NCBI GenBank assembly: GCA_000729835.1
Contig: JFHB01000012.1
Span: 265,710-329,709, forward strand
Length of the DNA stretch: 64,000 nucleotides
Direction of reading: 5' to 3'
Origin: Atkinsonella hypoxylon
Lineage: Eukaryota > Ascomycota > Sordariomycetes > Hypocreales > Clavicipitaceae
The stretch's first letter is position 1. Each line of letters opens with the position of its first letter. The notes beneath the pieces were generated by a model. That model worked only from the letters and a program-made list of their open reading frames with translations, was not told where the DNA came from and searched no databases. This document shows positions 45,941-57,156 of this stretch, in pieces. The translations under genes were made by a program, and so were the position numbers.

Positions 45941-47596
45941 CTATGTAACGTCTACGCTTTGGGCGTATTTGCCATCTTCCGTATCGTGGCTGATGGCCCA
46001 TACCATCACTCCTCCCAAGCAGAGCGACTTGGCAAATTCCGCCTTTTGTCGGAATGTATCTTCATCATCAAATGAGACCCATTGATTCCCACCCCATGTG
46101 ATCCATTTCACGGCAGCTTCCTTGTCGTGGACCGGCGTCAAGTTCTCGGTCCGAATAATGTCGTCGATTTCCGTATTCATCAACACGCCAGCTTCGCCGC
46201 TGCAAGATCCTGCCCGTCCGGCAGAGACGAAAGGGCATCCCGGGGTGGTACACGCTGGACTGGCCGCGGTGGCGCTTCGTCCGTAGAATGCTAGACCCAG
46301 TGTCACCATCTCGGGGTTAATGTCGTTTCTCCAAAGCAGATCCAACATGTCCGCAATCTCAGTCAGGTTGGTATGTGCAGTGAGGCTGTGGCAGATAAGT
46401 CAGCACTATGTTCTTCATGGTCGGCCACTTGGCAGGTAAAGTATTTGTTGTCAATATTTGGACTTACAATGCACCATGCTCTTTCCCGAAATCTGTGGAG
46501 AGATCCCATTTGCCATGCAGATCGTACGACATGACATTGAACCAGTCGACACTCGGCTGAATATTTCTAATGTCGAAATGCTGGAGATACCAGAAGCTAA
46601 TCGGAATAGTGATTGAAATGCCGTATTCCGAGTTTGCATTCTTCAGAGCAGAGCGCAGACGGCGCAAAAATACGGGGAAGTTCTTGAAATCGGCGTCTCG
46701 GCCACTGCGATCGCTTGCGCGTGGATATTCCCTAAAGCGGCGACAAATTCTGGTCAAACATTTGTGCATTCATCTTGCCGCTCTGCTTCCTTTATCAGTT
46801 GCTCGTGGGACTCACCAGTCAAGATCAACTCCGTCAAACTTGTAGATCTGCATGACCTGGATGAGCGAAAAAAAAAACAACGAAAAAGCGATTCTGGAGC
46901 TCTTCCGAGGCTGCAATGTCTGAGAACGTCATTTTCGTTGGTTGGTCATCGTCGTTGAACGTCCAACCGCCAATGGCAAGCCAAATTTTGGTCCCTACAT
47001 CCTCCCAGCGGATAGCTTGAATGTCTTCCCAAACGCTTTCGTCTCTCTCGCTGCTGGCAACAACATTATAGCTCGATGGGTTAATGCTGCCAAAGGCGAC
47101 GTTGATATGAGTGTATACTCCCGGTGTGATAGATCCCGGTGCCAAACTGTGGCATGGTCGGTCTAGCGCCCAAGCTTCATAGTAGCCGATGACACGGCCG
47201 ACCGGGCCACTGATCTTGGAGCAAGATGGACGTTTCACAGTCTCGCTTCCACAAAACGCTTCAGTGGTTCCGCAGAAACCATGCTTGCTTGGAGCAACAG
47301 ACACAGACATTCAAGGGACAAGTGCTCAAGTTGGAATATGCCAAACCCCATCCCGGATTGCATTGCGACTTGGTATTGCAGCCGGCGACGCAATTCTCGG
47401 GACTGCAAAAGTCTCCGCCTAGACCGCAAAATCCATGTTTGGAGCAGCAACCAAATTTGCAAGGACGACTAGTTAGCATCACACTCCTTCTGAGCGTCGC
47501 AGTTGTTGACACAATCTGAGCCACAGAAATCGTCACCCCAACCACAACACCCGTGCTTACAGCAGCAACCAGTGGCACAAGCTGTTGTCTTGTATT
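45941..47596 (-). pseudogene. Broken GH18 chitinase with CBM18 modules (subgroup-C-like)
   Basis: Remnant of a secreted class V (GH18) chitinase of the fungal subgroup C type, which in intact form combines LysM, CBM18 and GH18 modules and resembles the chitinase subunit of yeast killer systems. From the right, three cysteine-rich CBM18-like pieces (hallmark CCSKHGFCG) are followed by a GH18 start with GYYEAWALDRPC, the catalytic DGVDLDWEYP motif across an intron, and YGRSA and GGVMVWAISHD blocks. Breaks: an in-frame TAG and frame change after the first CBM18 (47469-47471), a 4-bp duplication inside the third CBM18 (47283-47290), and a frame change at a 10-A run (46868-46877) just before the catalytic motif. 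No signal peptide or LysM region is visible upstream. The protein ends right after GH18. Two GT-AG introns in the GH18 part look normal. Sequencing error cannot be excluded for single lesions, but three make decay likely. Confidence 0.82.
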
Positions 47597-48211
47597 ATTT
47601 TCACTGCTACTCTTAAGCACCTCTTAAGAACAGAGTTCGTTCCCGAAGCGTTCTGGAAATTCGGCCTTGCGTTTTCGGGACATACCGAGCTCAATCTATG
47701 AAGTTCAGAGTCACATTACCTTGAGCCCCTCTTCACGAGTCGCGTTGCTTTACGGTTCTAACGAGCATGCAAATGAAACACCTCCAAAAGCATCCACTTC
47801 TGGGCGCAATCTGTGATGAACTTTTTGTCGGTTCTGGATTGTAACCGCGTTCCCATGTCGACTTTAGCTTCCTTGGCTCCTTGGCGTATCCACTACAACG
47901 GAGCGTACCGAGTTTACTGGATACATCATGTAGGGCGCATTAACTCGGTTCCAGGTTCGAGCTCCGGAGCCTGGCCATGAGCCATGTATGTAGATGCCGT
48001 GTCAGAGAAGACTGATGACTTATTGCAGACTTTGGATGATTTCAAAAGTAGTCAGACCTCGGAAGTGGCGTTAACCCATCCCATTTTTGCTCATATCAGC
48101 CTATGCCCTCCTTCACATGTAACTTGCATGTATATTACTACTAACAACCCTCTTCTCCCCGAAGTCGCTCATTCAGAAGTGTTTCCGACTACAAGTCGAT
48201 GAAAACTGACG
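47597..48211. other. Divergent intergenic region, GH55 promoter
   Basis: About 0.6 kb between the 5' remnant of the chitinase and the GH55 start. No LysM-like or signal-peptide sequence could be found that would extend the chitinase upstream. The right part should hold the GH55 promoter. Confidence 0.5.
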
Positions 48212-51200
48212 ATGGCTCGTCATCACTCATTTTCACCCAAGTCTCTATCACTTTCTTTTCTATTGTCTCTCTTTTTTGTCACACACTCTCTCGCTCTTGG
48301 CCAACACAGCTATGCCATATCCCAGTCTCACCTGCACGGAAGACAGATAGGAGGTGGTCAAGCTCTCAGCCATGGCGACGTTATACCTCACAATAAACCA
48401 TTAGGGGATGCGGAATCACTTGTAGAGCAAGCTCTAGCCGCGTTACGGGAAGCCAACAAGCACCGTCTTGAAAACCCGCGTTTCAATAAATGGGAGTTTC
48501 CCCCCTCTTCTACACTGAATGCTTCGCGCCCAGTATCACTACTTGGCGGGGGAAATTTGAAAAGAGATGTAAATTCGACTGCAAGCGATTACTTTGTACC
48601 TGACGAATTGGTCGACGCCGCCAAGGCTGTCGCCGAGTCTACCAAGCATGACACTGAGAATACCGAACAGCAGAAGGCGACCGCTGCATCGCTCAAGGCC
48701 AAGTACTGGTTGTCAAAAAATGACACCAACAGCCCAAAGCCGTCTGCTCTTCCAGGTATTGGCCCTTCTTCTCCCACTCAAAAGAGGGGAGCAGGGAAAT
48801 TTTGGATGGAATCCATGAACATGAACGGACGCGCACCTTCAGCTGAAAGCAATTACACGGTACGGGTTCCCGTTCAGCTTTCTTCCATTTCCTTATGCTA
48901 ATACAGATATCACAGGTGTTTCGAAATGTTCGTGATTATGGCGCAAAAGGAGACGGCGTCACTGATGACACCGCGGCCATCAATCGCGCTGTTAGTGATG
49001 GTGATCGGTGTGGACAGAAGTGCGGTTCGAGCACTGAAAAGCCAGCCGTGATTTATTTCCCCAGTGGAACTTACCTCGTGAGCTCTTCTATTATTCAGTA
49101 TTACAATACTCAGTTTTTGGGAAATGTGAGTTTTCCTTCAAATGTGCCTACAGACGAGCTAGAGCTAACTATGTCCAAGCCCATAGATCGCCCCATCATT
49201 CTAGCAGCCAAGAGCTTCGTTGGTCTAGGAGTCATGTCTTCAAATGTTTATATCGAAGGGGGCAACGGGGCTGAATGGTGAGTGATAGCGCCATGGAAAG
49301 CACATTTCTTCCCTCAAAAGAACATCAACTAACAAGTCATGGGATAGGTATATTCCGCAAAGCAACTTCCAAAGGTCAATTCGTAATTTTATCATTGACA
49401 TCACAAACACTGATCCAAACGCTTATGTGTGCGGAATTCACTGGCAAGTGGCCCAAGCCACCGACCTCACAAGGATTGACTTTTACATGAAGCCGGGAAC
49501 TACTCAACAGGTTTGGCATTTCGATGGTTTGTGTTCGTTCGTCGCAATTCTGACAGTTTTACCCCATAGGGTATCTGGATGGAGAATGGAAGCGGCGGCT
49601 CGATGTCGGAGTTGTATTTCCAGGGAGGCAATCTTGGGTGAGTGTCTCTCTGCCTGAGGAACGAAAAGTTTCTGCGCTAATCCTCGGTCCATCATCAGAG
49701 CGTATTTCGGTAATCAGCAGTTTACGAGTCGGAACCTGCTCTTCTTCAATTGTAAAACGGCAGTCCAAATCCATTGGGACTGGGCGTGGTCGATGCATAA
49801 TATTGTCATCATCGGATCAAGTGACCGCTCGCAAACAGGAATAGTTACTGTCGGCGGTGTAAGTCATGTTTCAATGAAATCATATTGACTGGTCTTTCTT
49901 CTGACGACTTCTTTCTGGTACAGGCAGGCGGGCCAGGTAGCACAGGTCAAGGAGTCGGGTCGTTTGTCTTGTTCGACTCGATTTTCGCCGACTTGGACGT
50001 TGGTATACGCACCAGTCTTTTGCAAGAGAATTCAACCTCAATGTTGGTACAGAATTGTAGGTTCAAGAGGACGAAAACAGTTCTCAAAGACGTTGTGAAA
50101 AACGTTGACCTCATTGAAGGAGGAGGAGGCGACCAAGTCGTTGTGTCCTGGGGCTTTGGTAAAATGGTGCAGAAGGATGTCAAAAAGACACAGTTTCAGA
50201 ATGGCAACAACATTCCTGCAGCGAACAGACCGCAAAGCCTGACAGTCTCACCATTCGGCAACATCTTTTCTCGAAGCGCTCCCACTTATCAGGACGTGCC
50301 AGAATCAAAGTTCATCAACATCAAGTCGATGGGCGCAAAAGGTGATCACGTATCGGACGACACAGCTGTCATCAATCAGGTTCTGGAATATGCAGCAAAC
50401 ACTAGCTCTATAGTGTTCTTCCCCTACGGCGCGTACGTCGTGTCCGACACAATCAACATCCCCATAGGCTCAAGGATCATCGGTCAAGCCTGGCCAAGCA
50501 TCATCGGAACGGGTGAGAGGTTCCAGGACGAGCAGCAACCGAGACCTGTAGTCCGAGTTGGGAAGCCAGGAGACTCCGGTATTGTTGAAATATCCGACAT
50601 GCTGTTCACTGCATATGCAGGCTCGGCTGGTGCGGTAGTAGTTGAGTGGAATATTCACGAGAGCACTCAGGGCTCGGCAGCCATGTGGAGTATGCATAAT
50701 TGATTTACTTCATCATCATCAGGATTTCATCTGACAAGGAACCAGATTCACCAATTAGGGTTGGAGGTAGTGTCAAGAGCGGCTTGCAAGCTTGCGAATG
50801 TCCGAAGCAGACCGGCAAAGTCAACAAACGCTGCATTGGGGCAGCCCTATTGTTACACCTTACACCATCCTCGAGCGCATACCTCGAGAATGTTTGGGCA
50901 TGGACGGCAGGTCAGTCATTTCGGCATCAAACATTCATCTCACCACTAACACCAGCTTAGATCACGACCTCGAGATTCCTGAACAGACACAAATTGACAT
51001 ATACGTTGGAAGAGGTAATTAAATTTCCCGACATGAATAAGTTACGTAAAGACTCAAGCATATCTGACGATATTATAAGGTATTCTCATTGAAAGTCGAA
51101 AACCGACTTGGCTGTGGGGAACAGCCTCGGAGCACAATGTCTTATATCAGTACCAGTTGTCCAACGCAAAGAACGTATTCATGAGCATGATACAAACGGA

Positions 51201-52412
51201 AACACCATATTATCAGCCACAGCCTCGCGCACCAGCTCCGTTCACTGTAGGGATATTCCCGAACGATCCAACCTTCAAGAATTGCTCCATATCAGATTCG
51301 AAATGCGCAATGGCGTGGGCTCTTCGTCTTGTTGATTCGACTGGAATCTACGTATACAGTGCAGGACTATACAGCTTTTTCTCAGACTATTCTCAAAGCT
51401 GTCTGCATTCCGAAGACTGCCAAGCCTCCGCAATTCAGATCGAAGAAAGTTTCGACGTCTGGATTTACTCTCTCGCAACAAAAGCTATGGTGCAAATGGT
51501 GAGTCCCGTCAATTCCCCAGCAACGCCAGCTGCAGAGAACCAGAATGGTTTCCTATCATCCATCCTTGCTTGGCTAGCAGGACCAGATGAAAAGATTGGC
51601 CTCACTTTTGATGGATGGTCCATAATCCCGCAAGGCTCATTACAGCAGAGCAATGCGAGCTCCGTATGCCAGACTGCACTAAATCAGACACTCAAGTGCG
51701 ACAATGCCACTCGGAGTCTTTTAGGATCGCCATATGTTGGAACACTGGGCAACGCCACCCTTCTGCGCTCCATGTGCGACGCTGGCTGCAATGCTTCCAT
51801 CAATTACATTCATGACAGCGTCAGTTCCGCTTGTGAGCATACCGTCGAATTGGCTCCAGGCATTGAGGCCATCGCACTTGTCGAAATGCTGAAGAGCAGA
51901 TGGACTGAGCTCTGTTTCAGAGATCCTTCGACTGGAAACTACTGTAATGGTAAGAAAGCGATTCATGTATTGACGGCATGCCGGGGAAAACGAGCTGACC
52001 AGACTGGGACAGAGGTGATTGGCAAGTTCTCTGATGCCAAAGATCTATCATTAATGCAGAAGTCAGACCTATGCTCATATTGTAACATTGAGAGGCTGGC
52101 TTTGATGCAGAAGTCTCCATACTCAGCATATGACAATGCCACCGTTCGCCAGCAGTATGAATTCGTTGCCAATGGTTCGTTTTCACCCGCATACAACGCC
52201 TAAAAGTCCTAGCTAACATAGAGCTCGTAGCTTGTGGCAAAAAAGATGCAACTTTTGACCCTTCTGTCGGAGGGCTCAATCCGAAGACTGAACAGCCAGT
52301 CAATAGCTGGGCATCCAATACCTCATATACTACTCAAGAGAATGAGACATGTGATTCCATTGCGACGTCACATAATGTCTCATCCACTAGTTTATCCCAT
52401 TCTTCAACCTAA
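48212..52412 (+). CDS. Secreted GH55 beta-1,3-glucanase with LysM-like C-terminus
   Basis: Predicted exo-beta-1,3-glucanase of family GH55, acting on wall glucan outside the cell. Twelve exons (48212-48859, 48916-49125, 49180-49277, 49348-49510, 49570-49637, 49699-49858, 49924-50689, 50746-50910, 50961-51014, 51080-51949, 52013-52174, 52231-52412) give about 1181 residues. A hydrophobic signal sequence (SLSLSFLLSLFFVTHSLA) is followed by about 190 residues of Ser/Thr-rich sequence. The two pectate-lyase-like half-barrels each begin with the GH55 hallmark, VRDYGAKGDGVTDDTAAIN near 221 and MGAKGDHVSDDTAVIN near 587. WLWGTASEHNVLYQYQLSNA follows in the second half. After the barrel a Cys-rich part leads to the start of a LysM (YTTQENETCDSIA). 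The frame then stops at 52410-52412, while LysM-like coding resumes in another frame. Exon 8 uses the acceptor at 52746-proximal position 50745 because it alone restores IRVGGSVKSGLQ. High intron density is unusual for the window. Confidence 0.85.
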
Positions 52413-52732
52413 CTGAGAGTCGACCATCTGATCCGTGGCGTCATGGTGACGGCGAGGGAATGGTTGATGTTGTGCCGCCTAAGAACGTTCGCATAGCTCC
52501 GGGAACGTCGCTCAAATGTGGAGGGTGGTATCAACATGCTGGCGACCAGACATGTGCGGAAATCTGCATGAAGAACCGCGTTGTCTATTCCCTGTTCATT
52601 GCCGCAAACCCATCTTTACATTGGGAGACATGCGACAAAGACCTGGTTGCCGGCATGACCTATTGCGTTCATCCAACAAGCTGGAATCGCACGATCAGTC
52701 AAACATCCAATGGCACTGTGTCTAGTCTCTGA
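52413..52732 (+). pseudogene. Out-of-frame LysM-like C-terminal segment of the GH55 gene
   Basis: Directly after the GH55 stop, a different frame is open from about 52391 to the TGA at 52730-52732. It encodes a LysM-like module with the pattern KCGGWYQHAGDQTCAEIC, then FIAANPSLHWETC, then LVAGMTYCVHPT, and a short Ser/Thr tail. Paired cysteines and the NPSL element are LysM features. No GT-AG intron of normal size joins it in frame to the preceding LysM start, so I treat it as the shifted end of the glucanase gene. It could instead be a true splice I have missed (for example donor GTTTAT near 52389 with acceptor near 52495, which would delete part of the module linker) or a base-calling error. 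Confidence 0.6.
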
Positions 52733-54237
52733 GCCTTTCATGCTTAACCGATACTTTACCAAGTCTCATGGACAGCTTTTAGTATGAAAGAGTCATTGTT
52801 CTGGGAAGGAGAGGAGTTATGATGGATAGATAGTATTCACTCGCCCCTTTCCCAAGTGTTGCAGCCATCGCGCCACAAAATTCTCTAGGTAATTTTTGCA
52901 CGTAGGTCATCAATTTACACTCATTAGACAGCCAGGTTCTTTACTACATATCATATGTGGCATCATCAAAAGGTCCAAACCATTTTCTGCGCGCTAGAAA
53001 GTGAGATGACAGATCATGTTCTCGGAATGAGATGGCAAGGAGAGTACCCGAAGCAAATTCCGGCTAGTACAAATCTCACATCATGAAGGCAATCAGAGAA
53101 GGACATCGACTTTTGGGTAAAACGGGGCATGGAATGGCGTACAAAGTGCCAGTTGGTATTCCGCAAGCGAGCATTGGTGATGAACAAAATCCTTGGCGTG
53201 TGGACTCGTAAAGCCAGAGCTCGTGATGTTCCCAACGCTCTTATCCAACATTCGACTGAGATCCAATGTATCATGAACCTTATTCCAAAATGGGCTTGAA
53301 CTCATGGAATTAGTAGGCTTCAAAGTAAAATCGCTTTTGTCCAGTCGAATAAAATAATGCATACCAGGGTCTCGTGCAGAACCAGATTTTCAGATGTACT
53401 TCGGCGGAGCCATTTGCACAATATCTGTCTGGAACAGAAACCTTAACGGTTTAGCGGGTCAATAAGGGTCTTCGAATTGAGAATCCGTGTTCATACTCAG
53501 CTGACCGCAGGGCTCCCATCAGTCTTGACCGCTTGAACTTGTCACGGCAGGAACTTCCCGCCTGGGCCGAGAACTTACGAGTTCAGCCGGATTTCTTTCA
53601 CGACTCATATTTTATGGAGGTCCATCAAGATGATCCAGGTTTCTGTACAACGCAACAAATGTTGAAGAGATGCAGAGAAAGACCCTTAACCTTGAGGTGG
53701 AAACCATAATGCACGCGTCCCGTTTCGACACGGTCAAGCGACATCTTGGCAATGTGAAGTTCGCTTCTGAGAACCAGGATGTGAGATTTGCCCGACCCTG
53801 CGAAGAAGTGGCTCATAAATTTTCCGAACGGTTGCCCGGCGATGGGGAGGAACTTCATCAATGGATTAACATTAGTAACAAGTAGATGGGCCCTCTATGC
53901 ACAATGGATCAAACTATCCAATCGCAATATGGGCGGCGCAGGGATGAGAAGAAAAATTTCTTTCGCTGAGCCCACAACAGGAACTTAGATGAGCAGCGGC
54001 GGATCGTTTCCACCAGAAGTCTCGGCTCAAGGGTCTGGCAAGTTGTCTAAGCGACCAAAACTAGCTGTGAAAATTCCTCAACTTGCAACTTTACTCATAT
54101 GACGTGAATTATTGAATGGCTAAAGGTGATTTCTACTGAAATCTACAGTGCACGAATTGCACAGACGGAAACTTCTAACCAAGATCTCACTTCCTGTTGT
54201 CTTTCCACTTGCCAACCCTCTTGTGTCAGTTTGAGAG
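52733..54237. other. Intergenic region, no gene recognised
   Basis: 1.5 kb between the GH55 and LysM protein genes. A plus-strand frame at 53670-53885 has protein-like composition but no recognisable family, no clear start context and no partner exon. The rest has frequent stops. The promoter of the LysM gene lies at the right end. Confidence 0.45.
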
Positions 54238-55309
54238 ATGAGGTTCATGTATCTTTCTCTCCTGTGGCTCACTTTGGTGGCCGGGTCGTTCAGCAATACT
54301 CTTGATGAGCGCCAAAATGGCAAGGTCGACCCAGGAGTACATCCCCAATGTGTTCGACATGGTGATGCCAGAAGTGGCGATACCTGTGAGAGCTTTGCAA
54401 AACGGTTTGGGATTGACGTTGCCGACTTGATCGTCTGGGTAAGCTTTCACTAAGTTCTTAAACCCAATGCTTCAATTAATGAAAAGTTCAGAACCTATTT
54501 CTCAGACAAGACTGCAGTAACATGAGGGCTGGACAGTCTTACTGTGTTGCAGTGAATGAAGGTATGCCGTCGCTAAGATTTGATACCCGGTTATGCTCCT
54601 ATTAATCAACTCATAGCTTGGCCATCTCCAACTCAACATGGCATCATGAAAACATGTCAAAGTTTTGAAAAAGCTTCTCGAGGCGATACATGCCAGCGTT
54701 TGGTCAATAGAAACAAGGGATTGAATCTGCGTGACTTGTAGGTGAATCAGGCGAGAAACTCCACGAATGTGACTAACAACGCTTTCGTAGCTACAAATGG
54801 AATCCTGCGGTGGGAAATGGTAAGTCAATCTCCGGAAGCCGTCTCGCACCCTCAAGTGGAACAACACACTGTTAACGCGCCACATAGACTGTAGTCAACT
54901 CCTGGCGGATTACTACTATTGCATCGGAACCGTTCCCAAGTTCAATATCGAGACTTTTTATCATGCAGACTGCACAGGAAAGCTTCACAACAACATTACG
55001 ATCTTCAATGACGGAGCCAGTGACGACGGTATATGCATCAATACTGACTGCCAGGTGGCTTCACTGAGAACAGCTGCGATTGGTGACTGCCCTGGAGGAC
55101 AGGTGCAGATCAGTTACTGGGAAGAGCCATCCTGTAGTGGAAAGTGGTTCGGATATGGTTATACTAGTCGGAATACGTGCCGAAAGCTATGGACCGAGGG
55201 CTGGAAGTTCAAGTCGCTTCACTTGCGTTGTGCAAGGGCTGACGATGATTGCGTGAACCAAAAGACTTGTAACTTTGACCCAGAACCATCCCGAGGAGTA
55301 TGTATGTAG
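54238..55309 (+). CDS. Secreted two-LysM cysteine-rich protein (LysM effector-like)
   Basis: Predicted secreted chitin-binding protein. Exons 54238-54438, 54492-54561, 54617-54737, 54791-54819 and 54888-55309 give 280 residues. A signal peptide covers about residues 1-20 (FMYLSLLWLTLVAGSFS). LysM 1 (about 36-85) has CVRHGDARSGDTCESFAKRF, then a tryptophan-asparagine pair across the splice and DCSNMRAGQSYCV. LysM 2 (about 97-150) has CQSFEKASRGDTCQRLV, YKWNPAVGNDCSQL and YYYCIG. The 130-residue C-terminal part has ten cysteines and no known domain. LysM proteins of this size bind chitin oligomers and can shield hyphae or suppress host recognition; others act on the fungus's own wall. Genes for such proteins are known to sit beside subgroup C chitinases in other Hypocreales, as here. 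All five exons have intact splice sites and frame, so the gene looks functional. Confidence 0.88.
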
Positions 55310-56103
55310 AATTTTGCCGATTCACAACCTAATTAGGAGATTGAAAGACGCTGCGGAGCAAAGTTTATGATTGTCTGAAGTATTCTCTATAACCGAGGAG
55401 CCTCTAGTTCCCAAGTGCTTTGGTGATGAGCGCCGTCGTTGAAGTGACCGATCTGACGAATTAGCCTAAGCACCACGGCGCACATGCGACGTCCAGTTAT
55501 CTATGCGCGAGGCGAGTTTATCTTTGTTCTTCTACTAGAAGCCAAGTTCCGTGCTGGAAGCGCCCTTGACTTCATAGGCGACAATGAACAAACACTCGGC
55601 ATTTTGCTGCCTCTACACATATCCATTTTGTATTTCAATGCTATTATTTCGTTGGTATGCTTGAGTTTTAAGGACACGATTATATGCTAAATTGACAATG
55701 CTATATCTCTCAGTAACTACAGGTTCTCAAAGGTAGCTAAGATGACTTTTTAAAAATGCTCGTATCTAGATCTGCGAGGCGCCTCCCCAGTGGCATCTCA
55801 GCCCAACCAGAGATGGCCACATTCTGAATGCTTAACAAGTGCAAAAGGGCGATAAAATGTTCGCATCGCTCGAGTTATAAATAACTACTCAGATTGAATC
55901 GTGTGTGGGATTTTAATCGTCTATGCTATGAAGCGCTGCTGGACATCCGAGGTATGGTCGAGTCTTGTCCTGTGTATCTGTAAATGAGATGGGAGGTCGG
56001 GAGGCTAATGTTATAAGCATACGTTAGCTGCGTGGGACTAGTTATTGTTGCGGTTGCTGTTGCTGTTGTTGTTTGTTTAACGCCCAAATAGCGTGCAGAG
56101 TGT

Positions 56104-56168
56104 CACGTGTCTGTCCGCTGGTTGCCGTCGCGCACGTGATATATCACGTGACTCCCAGGCGGCACGTG
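56104..56168. promoter_or_regulatory. Cluster of four CACGTG E-boxes with an 18-bp palindrome
   Basis: CACGTG occurs at 56104-56109, 56133-56138, 56145-56150 and 56163-56168. The middle two form the perfect palindrome CACGTGATATATCACGTG (56133-56150), and the last sits in GGCACGTGCC. CACGTG is the core site for bHLH factors such as Cbf1, Pho4 or NUC-1 homologues. TCACGTGA, formed at the palindrome's edges, is the Cbf1-type extension. It lies about 1 kb upstream of the reticulon start. Confidence 0.7.
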
Positions 56169-56180
56169 CCTTCAGGAAGC

Positions 56181-56225
56181 AAGGCAAGGCAAGGCAAGGC
56201 AAGGGAAGGGAAGGGAAGGGAAGGA
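56181..56225 (+). repeat. AAGGC/AAGGG pentamer array
   Basis: Four AAGGC units (56181-56200) change to four AAGGG units (56201-56220) and end in AAGGA. A further array of TCTGG pentamers begins about 10 bp downstream. Confidence 0.9.
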
Positions 56226-56552
56226 CCTGTCTTGATCTGGTCTGGTCTGGTCTAACCAAATCCAACCTGGTACATCGCAGATGCTGCTGATAAGCTCACA
56301 ACATAACGACCCCAAATCACGAACAACAACGCGGCCGTCTGGTCTTGTCTGTTGCTTGTTCTTTGCGCTATTCCTCTGAAAGCCCCTCCTCTCCATCAGG
56401 ATCAGGATCAGGATCAGTGCATGAGTGTCTGAGTGTGAATACGTAAACTGCAGATCGTCAAGTGATACCGCTCTCTCTTACCCCGGTTCCCAGAAGTCGG
56501 CTGGTACGTAACTCTTGTGGCCCTCGCGTGCTCGTAACCTGATTGCTCGCTC

Positions 56553-56600
56553 TTATGCTCTCATGCTCTCATGCTCTCATGCTCTCGTGCTCTCATGCGC
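56553..56600 (+). repeat. 8-bp repeat, six copies
   Basis: Six consecutive 8-bp units of consensus TCATGCTC, in register, with single changes in the first, fifth and last units. The array is C/T-rich and lies in the upstream region of the reticulon gene. Confidence 0.9.
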
Positions 56601-57156
56601 TTATCCCTGGCCATCCGTCGTCCATCGTCCGTCGTTCGTCATCCATTTCTCATTTTCCCTGCTCTTGTGTGCCAGCTCCCACTCCCACTCCGTCACTCCG
56701 TGCTTCCTTCCTCCTGCTTCTCCCTCATTCTTCCTCTGCCCCTCAAACCATACTTCAGTCTTCTCAGACAACTGGACATTTCGGACGCCTCCAACAGGCA
56801 CGACAAGACTGCATTTTATCATCCTTCTTTGTCCTCATCAATCTTGATCCTCTCGGCCCCTTGCTTATCTGCCACAGCCCTCCCTTGCCGCCTGCCTCAC
56901 TATACAGACCACTGCACTCACGTCTCCCACCCAATCAACCTTGGGGACTTGGGAAGCTAGCTTGCCTGACTTCGAGCTTGGGAGCTTTTCTGCTTACACG
57001 TTGGCCCACAGCCCCCTATTAGATATTTGGCCAACACCTTGCGACGCGACCCCTGTCCAAATCCTCCACGACCAAAGAAAAAAAGAAAAAAAAAAATCAC
57101 ACACATTCCAAAGCATCGCAGACTACAAAAATCGCAACATTTTACCAGCAATCGCC

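Larger units (their letters stand above)
55310..57156. other. Repeat-rich intergenic region upstream of the reticulon gene
   Basis: 1.85 kb without a gene. The right two-thirds is crowded with short repeats: a TGTTGC/TGCTGT run near 56050, four CACGTG boxes (56104-56168), AAGGC/AAGGG pentamers (56181-56225), TCTGG repeats (56236-56251), ATCAGG repeats (56395-56415), an 8-bp repeat (56553-56600), CRTCC words (56606-56643), and a C/T-rich promoter (56640-56900). A-rich DNA just before the start codon is typical of a fungal 5' leader. Confidence 0.7.

Noticed and set aside
53670..53885. 71-codon plus-strand frame between the GH55 and LysM genes
   Set aside because: Protein-like composition but no family, signal peptide or exon partner; left unannotated.
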